Shown piece by piece: positions 6,080 through 11,356 of a stretch of DNA of 11,356 bases (position 1 is its first letter; each line of letters begins with the position of its first letter). Below the pieces are notes generated by a model. The model saw nothing but the letters and a program-made list of their open reading frames with translations. It was not told where the DNA came from and did not search any database. Both the position numbers and the translations under genes were made by a program. The stretch is taken from the NCBI GenBank assembly GCA_016285815.1, contig JAEERN010000068.1, forward strand, positions 1 to 11,356, written 5' to 3'. This DNA is from Clostridiales bacterium. GTDB taxonomy: Bacteria > Bacillota > Clostridia > Oscillospirales > QAMX01.

Positions 6080-8164
6080 ATGAAAACGATGAACCGAACC
6101 GTATCCGTTCTGCTGGCGCTGACGCTGCTGTTTTCGCTGAGCGCCTGCAGCGGCTTGCTTCCCGGCAAGCTCACGTTCAACACCGGCAAAACGGGCGCGG
6201 AGGAGACCCCCGTCTCCACGTCGACCGTCACCGCTTCCGGCAATCTCGCGGAGGAGGGCGGTACGGTGACCGCCAAGGGCGGCGTCAGTGTGGACTTTAC
6301 GCCGGGGCTCAACGTGCCGGAGGGGACGCCGCTGACCGTCAGCAAGCAGAAAACCGTCACCGATGAGGAGATCGGCGCCGTCTATACCGCCTATGACATC
6401 TCTCTGGGAGACGTCCATGACCTCGGCGGCTACGTCGCGATCCGCATCCCGTATGACGACCGGACGATCGAGGCCGGACAGGATCCGGCCCGCTGCGTGG
6501 CCGGCATGTACCGGAACGAGGAAAGCGGCGAATGGGAAGGCGTGCTCTACGGCGTGGACGCCGCGGCAAAGGAGCTGATCGTTTACACCGATCACTTCTC
6601 CACCTACGGCTGCTTTGTATTCAGAAACGAGGGCAAACGCTCCGCGAAGGTGACGAGCATCAACGATTGGCTGATCGACGCGGATCAAAGTCAATGCGCC
6701 AAGGCCTTGCAGGAGATCCTCGACAGCGACGGCACGCCCGGCCTTGAATGCCGCGAGCTGCTTCGCCCGGCTTTGGAAGAATCCTTCAACGCGCTTTCTG
6801 CGGCGATCGGGAGCACGGACGACATGGCCGGAGAGATCGGCAATCTCACGACCCTGTTCGTCAACGGTACGGGGCTGGGCGACGTGGTGGGAAACGTGGA
6901 ATGGGCCAACGGCTTAACGACGGCTCTGGGCTATGCGGGTATCGCGACCTCTCTCGTCAACCTCTCCAGCCAGGCATTAAAATCCAACAAAACACAGAAC
7001 GACATTCTCGGAATGTACAAAAGCACCGCCTATCTTTTGGGCTCCATCAGCCAGAGCGCGACGTTGGGGACCATCGGCGCGTCTGTCTGGGTGGTCGATA
7101 AGGGGCTCACCGAAATGGGTGAGTATTCCTACAACAAAATCGCGGAGGACACCACCAAGGCCTATCGGCATTACTATTCCAAATACATGGCGAGATCAAA
7201 GAGCGACTGGCGCTGGGCGCTCAAGGACGTCGCCCGGAACGCCGCCAAAAACAAGGAGCGCGCCGACACGGCCATCATGGACGAGATCGACCGCTGGTGC
7301 GGCCTGTTCTGGGAGATCGACACGAAAACCTTTACCGACATCCTCGTCGACGTGGGGCAGCAAGGCCGCGGCTGGCCGGATGCCGACACCAAGAAGGCCA
7401 TTACCTCCGATTACAAGGGCGACCTTCTGAAAATGCTGGAGCCGATCCTGGAGGAGGTGCAGCGCGACCTGGAGTTGGATCTGTGGCGGGAGCAGCAGAA
7501 ACGCATCGAAGAATTCCGCGTGAAACTGAACACCGCCGTCACCTTTGAGATCAAGGACACGCTGAAGGAAGGTCAAAAGGAATCTGCGTTCCGCGACTAT
7601 ACCGCGGCGTTCGGGCCACTGTCCAACGGCGCCGTCAAGGCGGACTGGCAATTTTCCGTCAACAAGGAGGGCTGGATCCGGGTCCAAAGCACCGTGATCG
7701 GCTGGATGCTGGCAGGACAGCCGAAGGAGCTTCGGCTGTATGAACCGGGCAAGGACCCGGAGCTGGACGCGCCGGACAAAACGATCCTGTTCAAGATGTC
7801 CGTGCCGCATGTGCTGATCAGCCTGAAAACAGAGGAAGAGATCGTGAGCCTCGGAAAATGGAGCATAGACGGCGCACCGGAAGGGTATCCCCTGTACGGC
7901 ATATACGTGAAAGGCGACAGGATCGCAGACGGCGTGATGGTCGACGAGGCAATGGCCCGGCAGATCTTTGACATGGGCGGCGGTCGGACCTTCACCATTG
8001 AGGAGGGCACGGGAGACTTCCTGATCCCTACGGAATGGAGACATACCGCGTCCGACACAGTCAAGAAAGACGTGTTTCGCATCCATTTTGTGGATGAGTA
8101 TCATCTGGTCACCAGTTATCAGTCGGGAGCGGACGGTGCGACCATGACCAAGGTGAGCGATTAG
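6080..8164 (+). CDS. Unrecognised lipoprotein with a ZU5-like N-terminal domain
   Basis: A 694-residue protein I do not recognise as a named family. Residues 1-23 form a lipoprotein signal peptide: Lys/Arg near the start, a hydrophobic core, and lipobox L-S-A-C with the lipidated Cys23, so it should be anchored outside the cytoplasmic membrane. Residues about 55-180 look like a bacterial ZU5-type beta-sandwich (GGTVTAKGGVSVDF, PEGTPLTV, SGEWEGVLYGVD, TDHFSTYGCF) with an HFS tripeptide at 172-174. Residues about 195-440 are mainly helical, with Gly/Ala/Ser-rich mildly hydrophobic stretches near 255-350. Residues about 440-505 are charged and may form a coiled coil. The C-terminal part looks beta-rich. 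The start is supported by GAGGAGG at 6064-6070. The gene lies between two copies of the hypA tail and is somewhat less GC-rich than the hyp operon, which suggests separate acquisition. Function is unknown; a cell-surface role is inferred from the signal peptide only. Confidence 0.85.
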   Translation: MKTMNRTVSVLLALTLLFSLSACSGLLPGKLTFNTGKTGAEETPVSTSTVTASGNLAEEGGTVTAKGGVSVDFTPGLNVPEGTPLTVSKQKTVTDEEIGAVYTAYDISLGDVHDLGGYVAIRIPYDDRTIEAGQDPARCVAGMYRNEESGEWEGVLYGVDAAAKELIVYTDHFSTYGCFVFRNEGKRSAKVTSINDWLIDADQSQCAKALQEILDSDGTPGLECRELLRPALEESFNALSAAIGSTDDMAGEIGNLTTLFVNGTGLGDVVGNVEWANGLTTALGYAGIATSLVNLSSQALKSNKTQNDILGMYKSTAYLLGSISQSATLGTIGASVWVVDKGLTEMGEYSYNKIAEDTTKAYRHYYSKYMARSKSDWRWALKDVARNAAKNKERADTAIMDEIDRWCGLFWEIDTKTFTDILVDVGQQGRGWPDADTKKAITSDYKGDLLKMLEPILEEVQRDLELDLWREQQKRIEEFRVKLNTAVTFEIKDTLKEGQKESAFRDYTAAFGPLSNGAVKADWQFSVNKEGWIRVQSTVIGWMLAGQPKELRLYEPGKDPELDAPDKTILFKMSVPHVLISLKTEEEIVSLGKWSIDGAPEGYPLYGIYVKGDRIADGVMVDEAMARQIFDMGGGRTFTIEEGTGDFLIPTEWRHTASDTVKKDVFRIHFVDEYHLVTSYQSGADGATMTKVSD

Positions 8165-8178
8165 CACGCGCCGAAAAT

Positions 8179-8197
8179 CGCGGCGGTTCCGGCCGCG
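8179..8197 (+). terminator. Possible weak terminator hairpin after the lipoprotein gene
   Basis: CGCGGC (8179-8184) and GCCGCG (8192-8197) can form a six-pair GC stem with a seven-base loop, 14 bases after the TAG stop. It is followed by GGCTGTTTG rather than a clean T tract, so termination would be inefficient. Confidence 0.3.
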
Positions 8198-8238
8198 GCT
8201 GTTTGCCGGACACACCCGCCGCAGCGCAGACGTCCCGG

Positions 8239-8323
8239 AAGCCGTGCGATCTATCTGTTCACCGGCGGGCAGGTGATCATCAAGGACGTCTCGGCGGTCT
8301 TCCCCGAGACCGCCGAGTCCTGA
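8239..8323 (+). pseudogene. hypA 3' fragment (C-terminal 27-28 codons)
   Basis: Reads in frame as a HypA C-terminus (SRAIYLFTGGQVIIKDV then SAVFPETAES and TGA). It lacks the N-terminal nickel site and the zinc domain. No start codon or ribosome-binding site precedes it in frame. It therefore cannot make a functional HypA and is a remnant, although its reading frame has not decayed. The stop codon aligns exactly with that of the intact gene. Confidence 0.82.
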
Positions 8324-8350
8324 TCCGCTCCTCTCCGCGCAAGCCCGGCG
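8239..8350 (+). repeat. Direct repeat, right copy: hypA 3' end plus flank
   Basis: Second copy of the 3' end of hypA and about 27 bases after its stop, matching 5814-5930. The match ends abruptly at both edges, with unrelated sequence beyond. This fits a duplication or insertion junction rather than a dispersed repeat family. Confidence 0.88.
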
Positions 8351-8352
8351 CC

Positions 8353-8568
8353 GGCGGGATCTACGAACTCAACGACCACCTTTTTGAGGGGCGCTATTCG
8401 CCCACCAACGCTCAGGGCAAGCGCGAGGTGCATACGGTCTACGCCAAGACAAAGGAGGAGTGTGAAGTGCTGTTAGAGCAGATGATCGCCGAGGTGCGGG
8501 AGAGAATCAAGGGAGAAAAGCAGCAGCGGAAGAAGGCTTCGGGCAGGTCAGGAACTGCGGCGGAGTAA
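8353..8568 (+). pseudogene. Integrase N-terminal-like fragment (71 residues)
   Basis: An open frame beginning GGIYELNDHLFEGRYSP and continuing through VYAKTKEECE to a Lys/Arg-rich tail, ending in TAA at 8566-8568. The pattern of a short beta-rich segment with EGRY, then RE.HTVYAKTKEECE and a charged helix, resembles the small DNA-binding (Arm/AP2-like) region at the start of integrases and related proteins in Clostridia. I recognise this only by general resemblance. No catalytic tyrosine-recombinase domain follows. The only upstream in-frame start is a TTG at 8203 that would read through the hypA tail out of frame, so a genuine start is not evident. Most likely a leftover piece of a mobile element or integrase gene; a small stand-alone protein is less likely. 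Confidence 0.4.
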
Positions 8569-8602
8569 ACAAAGAAGTAATATGCCAATTCGGTTTTTAA
8601 AT

Positions 8603-9796
8603 CTACTCATGGTACAAGACCGCCATTCTTTGGCTAACTGAACGGTTAATTATGGGCTCAATTGTAGGAGAAACACCACAAAGCGTAATTATTTTTGTGA
8701 ATCTGAAGAAGCCAAGTTCCGCTATAAGCTTTCCTATAAATTCGTCAGCAAAGGAAGAACTAATCATAGATATTCCTGAAAAATCTATTGCTATTTTACT
8801 TGGATTCTTGATTCGGTTTAAATAGTTTAAAACTTTGTTTCGCAAACGTTCTCCTGCGATTCTGGTTCCAAATCCAGATGATTCATTTATTAGAACAAAA
8901 TTCAAACAATTATCATCATCAAGCTTATCCTCATATCTGATATCCGAAGGAATATAACCACCCAATGCATCTGACACAGATATCGGATTATTGTAGTTAA
9001 ATGAGATATTAACTGTAGTAGTTGCGTGTTTGGTGTCGAGGACAGGTAAATCAAGGTATTTTGCAGAAGTTCCATCGCTATATAAAACTAAAGAACTTCC
9101 GTGGGAAGTAATCTCCAATTTCCCTTGATTGCTTATGATTATATTATTCAGTCCCCATAATCCGTTTCCTTGTCCAATGCTTTTATCTCGCGTTTTCCCC
9201 TCCTGAATTGCCAAAGAAATAGCATCGATTGCGGTTCTGGGATGATATGCACTGTCTCGTAGTGAGTTAAAAATTCCTTGTCCATTATCAAAAATTGAAA
9301 ATAGAATAAAATTAGTCGATTTATGCACAACTCCCATCATATAACCTGTGCCGCCATTGGAATGTTGGAGAACGTTGTCCATTGTTTCATTTAGACTCCA
9401 TTCTAACCCTTCAATGAGACCTGATGAACATGGAATAATGGATGATATTTCATCTAAATAAGCATTTACAAGGCGAGTAACTTCATCAAAAGTTGTAAAT
9501 TTCCATATTTTCGAAAATGGAAACGCCAAAGAATCTGGATGCTTGTCCACCTTGTATGGTTGATCGAAATGAATATTCCCAAGGTATGAATCATTTCTAA
9601 AATGGACTTTAACTGCCTTCCCTTTTCCTTTAAGTGTATCAATAACTCCTGCGATAGGTACACACGCGGCAGGCAACGCCTTTTTCTCATCAAAATAAAT
9701 GTCAATTTGACTTTCATCTAAAAGCGGGTAGAGTAGTCTCATAAAATATGAAACATTGTAAGATCGTTCCATTTGAAAAATATTTATAGCTCCCAT
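8603..9796 (-). CDS. GHKL-type ATPase with C-terminal STAS-like DUF4325 domain
   Basis: A 397-residue cytoplasmic protein with no signal peptide or membrane segment. Residues about 125-270 form a histidine-kinase-like (GHKL) ATPase fold: N-box LNETMDNVLQHS with E137 and N141, G1 box FDNGQGI with D170, and G2 box GQGNGLWGL (208-216). No phospho-acceptor His domain is evident, so it is not a standard sensor kinase. Residues about 298-392 match the STAS-like DUF4325 fold (SGFGTRIAGERLRNKV, then IAIDFSGISMISSSFADEF). The N-terminal 120 residues are unassigned. The family pairs an anti-sigma-like ATPase with an antagonist-like domain; function is uncertain and a defence or regulatory role is only inference. 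The start at 9796 follows AAAGG on the minus strand, nine bases away. The gene is strikingly AT-rich in codon use compared with every neighbour and lies beside tRNA-Pro, strong signs of transfer. Confidence 0.85.
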   Translation of the reverse strand: MGAINIFQMERSYNVSYFMRLLYPLLDESQIDIYFDEKKALPAACVPIAGVIDTLKGKGKAVKVHFRNDSYLGNIHFDQPYKVDKHPDSLAFPFSKIWKFTTFDEVTRLVNAYLDEISSIIPCSSGLIEGLEWSLNETMDNVLQHSNGGTGYMMGVVHKSTNFILFSIFDNGQGIFNSLRDSAYHPRTAIDAISLAIQEGKTRDKSIGQGNGLWGLNNIIISNQGKLEITSHGSSLVLYSDGTSAKYLDLPVLDTKHATTTVNISFNYNNPISVSDALGGYIPSDIRYEDKLDDDNCLNFVLINESSGFGTRIAGERLRNKVLNYLNRIKNPSKIAIDFSGISMISSSFADEFIGKLIAELGFFRFTKIITLCGVSPTIEPIINRSVSQRMAVLYHE

Positions 9797-9818
9797 AATG
9801 TATTACCTTTCTGATTTT

Positions 9819-9847
9819 GGTATAAGCCATCGCAGAATTATCGACAA
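9819..9847 (-). promoter_or_regulatory. Candidate promoter of the GHKL-DUF4325 gene
   Basis: On the minus strand TTGTCG (9842-9847) and TATACC (9819-9824) are 17 bases apart. Each matches four of six consensus positions. Transcription would start near 9812, giving a leader of about 15 bases that contains the AAAGG ribosome-binding site. Moderate match in an AT-rich stretch, so chance is possible. Confidence 0.42.
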
Positions 9848-9871
9848 GGTACAAGATCAAGTTTAAGATAG

Positions 9872-9906
9872 AAAAAGCCGCAGAGAGGCGCTCCCTGCGG
9901 CTTTTT
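9872..9906 (-). terminator. Strong bidirectional rho-independent terminator after tRNA-Pro
   Basis: A perfect 12-bp stem: AAAAAGCCGCAG (9872-9883) with CTGCGGCTTTTT (9895-9906) around an 11-base loop. A- and T-runs at both ends make it usable from either strand. It lies 20 bases after the 3' end of the tRNA on the minus strand, so it would end the tRNA transcript. It also insulates the GHKL gene's own promoter from upstream transcription. Confidence 0.85.
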
Positions 9907-9926
9907 GCGGTAAAAACCGCCTTTTT
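9907..9926 (+). terminator. Second small hairpin with T tract between terminator and tRNA
   Basis: GCGGT (9907-9911) and ACCGC (9916-9920) form a five-pair stem with an AAAA loop, followed on the plus strand by CTTTTT up to 9926. It abuts the strong terminator and would add termination for plus-strand transcription approaching the tRNA gene. Confidence 0.5.
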
Positions 9927-10001
9927 GGTCCGAGTGACAGGATTTGAACCTGCGGCCTGATGGTCCCAAACCACCCGCGCTACCAACTGCGCTACACCCG
10001 G
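9926..10001 (-). tRNA. tRNA-Pro (anticodon TGG)
   Basis: On the minus strand a full cloverleaf can be drawn. The acceptor stem CCGGGTG pairs with CACTCGG (one G-T wobble). The D stem is GCGC/GCGC with loop AGTTGGTA. The anticodon stem GGTGG/CCATC encloses loop TTTGGGA, whose positions 34-36 read TGG. The T arm is GCAGG-TTCAAAT-CCTGT, the discriminator base is A, and CCA is encoded. A good promoter lies about 300 bases upstream at 10301-10329 and a terminator immediately downstream. Confidence 0.95.
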
Positions 10002-10021
10002 ATATTCGATTTTCTTGTTCT

Positions 10022-10052
10022 GCCGTTGTGGTCAAACATGTGGTCAAACGGC
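10022..10052. repeat. Tandem direct repeat (TGTGGTCAAAC x2) inside a short inverted repeat
   Basis: TGTGGTCAAAC occurs at 10027-10037 and again at 10039-10049, a 12-base period. The pair is enclosed by GCCGTT (10022-10027) and its complement AACGGC (10047-10052). It lies about 20 bases upstream of the tRNA-Pro 5' end. The arrangement resembles protein-binding repeats at integration sites but could equally be an operator. The family is not identified. Confidence 0.6.
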
Positions 10053-10153
10053 GGTTTTCGGAGTTTTTGTGGAAGCCATGAAGTGCCAAAACGCCAATGC
10101 TTGCAAGGGGTTGCGGGATTTCGGATTTTGCCCGGATGTCGGGGGTGTTACAC

Positions 10154-10193
10154 GCTCCCAAAGCTGGCGCCCTACCAACTGGGCTACACCCGG
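10154..10193 (-). pseudogene. 5' half of a second tRNA-Pro gene
   Basis: On the minus strand the sequence begins CCGGGTGTAGCCCAGTTGG, closely matching the start of the intact tRNA-Pro. It has a self-consistent D stem (GCCC/GGGC) and an anticodon arm start CCAGC-TTTGGGA, again implying anticodon TGG. After GC at 10154-10155 it diverges: the 3' anticodon strand does not pair and no T arm or acceptor 3' strand follows. The changed D-stem pairs are compensatory, so it descends from a different functional tRNA-Pro, not from a copy of the neighbour with random errors. Confidence 0.75.
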
Positions 10194-10300
10194 ATATGCG
10201 GTTTTCGGGGGGGCGGCGGCGGGACTGCCCGCGCGCGGAGCGCTCCGGCGCGTCTTCGCCTGCGCGGCAGGCTTTCGCTCGTCCCGCGCGCGGCAAAAGA

Positions 10301-10329
10301 ATTGTATCACGATTTGAAGAAGAAGTCAA
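10301..10329 (-). promoter_or_regulatory. Promoter reading leftward towards tRNA-Pro
   Basis: On the minus strand TTGACT (10324-10329) and TACAAT (10301-10306) are 17 bases apart, each matching five of six sigma70 consensus positions. Transcription would start near 10294 and run through the tRNA-Pro half (10193-10154) to the intact tRNA-Pro (10001-9926). No open reading frame with a convincing start lies between, so this is most likely the tRNA promoter, originally serving the now-broken copy. Confidence 0.72.
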
Positions 10330-10411
10330 CCGCTTCCCCGGCGCAGGCGGCACCGCATCTGCCGGAAAAAAGAAAAGCGCAAAACCGGACTCCCGGCGGC
10401 AGGCGGCAGAC

Positions 10412-10452
10412 AAAAAACCGGGCCCCCGGCGGAGCGATCCGCCAGAGGCCCG
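10412..10452 (-). terminator. Rho-independent terminator of the DUF4097 gene
   Basis: Reading leftward, CGGGCC (10452-10447) and then TCCGCC-type inner pairs with a four-base loop (10434-10437) form a long interrupted GC hairpin. It closes at 10424-10419 and is followed by six T residues (10417-10412 on the minus strand). It lies about 40 bases after the stop codon of the DUF4097 gene. Confidence 0.85.
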
Positions 10453-10492
10453 TTCCCGCGCGGACGGAGACGAACGCCGTCCCGTCCCGCCG

Positions 10493-11356
10493 TCAGACCG
10501 TTTCTCCCGGCGCGGCGGGGTTGACGTGCAGGCTCACGTCGCCCGACGTCGTCCGGATCTCGTAGACCGGACCGTCTCCGCCGCAGCGGAAGACCGTGTG
10601 CCGGGAACTCTCCTCCCGCTCTCCGGTAAAGGGGCCGGTGCGCAGCGAGCCGGACACCGTGGACAGGTCCAGCGTGAACGCCGTGCCCTCCGGCAGATGC
10701 AGCTTCCCGTCGCCGGAGGTGCTCCGGAAAAAGAGCCGCTCCGGCGCGGCCGCCGCCACCAGATGCAGATCGCCGGAGACTGTGGCCGCCTGCAGCGCCC
10801 GCACCGAGCCCTTGACGTCCACGTCGCCCGAAACGGTGCGGAAGACGAGTTCCTCCGCGGCGCTGGTCAGGATCGACACGTCGCCGGAGGTCGAATACTG
10901 CTCCAGCCGGCGCAGCCGACAGCCGATCACGGACAGATCGCCGGAGCCCGTCGCGATCCGTCCCTCGTTCCAAAAGCCTTTCCGCAGCGAAACGTCTCCC
11001 GAAGCCGCGGTGGCCGACAGCGTTCCGATCTCGCAGCAGATCAGCGAAAAATTGCCCGACGCAGACGCCAGGACCGCCCGCCGCGCCTTCAGCCCGGTCA
11101 GCTCGCTGTCCGCGGACACCGCTTCGATCCGGACGGTATCCAGCGCCTCCGCCGTGCCGGCCGGCAGCTCGATCTCCAGGCGGCGCTTCCGCCCTCCGCC
11201 GAACAGGCCCCGCGGCTCGGTCTCGCCGGCCGGCATGGCGATCCGCAGACAGCCATTTTCCAGCACGATGCGGGCCGGCCGGCCATCGCCCGGGATCTCC
11301 TCCCGGACCGTGGTCAGGCCGCCGCCTGTGCGGACGGCGACCGTGCCGAAGCCGTA
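10493..11356 (-). CDS. DUF4097-type beta-helical 'SGDV' repeat protein, 5'-truncated
   Basis: The frame is open to the right window edge, so the true start lies outside. The GTG at 11264-11266 is internal, because beta-strand-like sequence (YGFGTVAVRTGGGLTTV) precedes it. About 287 codons are visible. The protein is a ladder of short repeats of roughly 18-25 residues, each centred on (T/V/A)-S-G-(D/N)-(V/L/F): SASGNFSL, AASGDVSL, GSGDLSV, TSGDVSI, VSGDVDV, VSGDLHL, TSGDGKL, VSGSLRT and TSGDVSLHV. This is typical of DUF4097 (putative adhesin/toastrack-like) proteins, often encoded near membrane-stress regulators such as PspC-domain proteins. No signal peptide or membrane segment is visible in the part present. 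Function is not established for the family. A terminator follows the TGA stop. Confidence 0.85.
   Translation of the reverse strand, partial: YGFGTVAVRTGGGLTTVREEIPGDGRPARIVLENGCLRIAMPAGETEPRGLFGGGRKRRLEIELPAGTAEALDTVRIEAVSADSELTGLKARRAVLASASGNFSLICCEIGTLSATAASGDVSLRKGFWNEGRIATGSGDLSVIGCRLRRLEQYSTSGDVSILTSAAEELVFRTVSGDVDVKGSVRALQAATVSGDLHLVAAAAPERLFFRSTSGDGKLHLPEGTAFTLDLSTVSGSLRTGPFTGEREESSRHTVFRCGGDGPVYEIRTTSGDVSLHVNPAAPGETV

Noticed and set aside
8203..8568. 121-codon frame starting at TTG 8203 as a complete gene
   Set aside because: Its first 50 codons read through the hypA-tail copy in the wrong frame, so only the part from 8353 has independent protein-like character.
10154..10193. Second complete tRNA gene
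   Set aside because: The 3' side of the anticodon stem is mismatched, and no T arm or acceptor 3' strand follows on the minus strand.
9838..10413. 191-codon minus-strand frame over the tRNA-Pro region
   Set aside because: It runs through an intact tRNA, a terminator hairpin and a tRNA fragment. Any integrase-like C-terminal flavour near 10020-10100 is too weak to annotate.
1..11356. CRISPR array or phage structural genes
   Set aside because: No regularly spaced repeats longer than the 11-base pair at 10027-10049, and no capsid, tail or terminase-like proteins on either strand.

Overview
The window looks like the chromosome of a GC-rich anaerobic member of the Clostridia, possibly a gut Oscillospiraceae-like lineage. 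This is inferred from the strongly GC-rich coding style, HypA/HypB nickel chaperones, a ferredoxin-rich flavoprotein, a DUF4097 protein and clostridial-looking integrase debris. No marker gene fixes the taxon.

Layout, left to right. (1) Positions 2-1222, plus strand: the 3' part of a gamma-glutamyltransferase gene. (2) Positions 1271-5898, plus strand: a compact operon hypB1 - hypB2 - large Fe-S/FAD/NAD(P) oxidoreductase - hypA. It is driven by a perfect-consensus promoter whose predicted transcription start falls on the hypB1 start codon. HypA and HypB load nickel into metalloenzymes. The operon carries two HypB paralogues and a redox flavoprotein but no hypC, D, E or F and no nickel enzyme in view. 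(3) Positions 6080-8164, plus strand: an unrecognised 694-residue lipoprotein with a ZU5-like N-terminal region. (4) Positions 8239-8568: a second copy of the 3' end of hypA, followed by a 71-residue integrase-like fragment. The lipoprotein gene therefore sits between two direct copies of the hypA tail. (5) Positions 8603-9796, minus strand: an AT-rich gene for a GHKL ATPase with a C-terminal STAS-like DUF4325 domain, very likely acquired horizontally. (6) Positions 9872-10329: two stacked hairpins, an intact tRNA-Pro(TGG), an 11-nt tandem direct repeat, the 5' half of a second tRNA-Pro, and a good leftward promoter. (7) Positions 10412-11356, minus strand: a terminator and the 3' part of a DUF4097 'SGDV'-repeat protein.

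How it fits together: the hyp operon probably acts as one unit for nickel delivery coupled to an electron-transfer enzyme. The region from about 5930 to 10200 is accessory. It combines a duplicated gene tail, integrase debris, a compositionally foreign ATPase and a tRNA with a partial second copy, which together suggest an integration hotspot. The best leads are the tandem-hypB/oxidoreductase/hypA operon with its apparently leaderless transcript, the lipoprotein bracketed by hypA tails, and the GHKL-DUF4325 gene next to tRNA-Pro.
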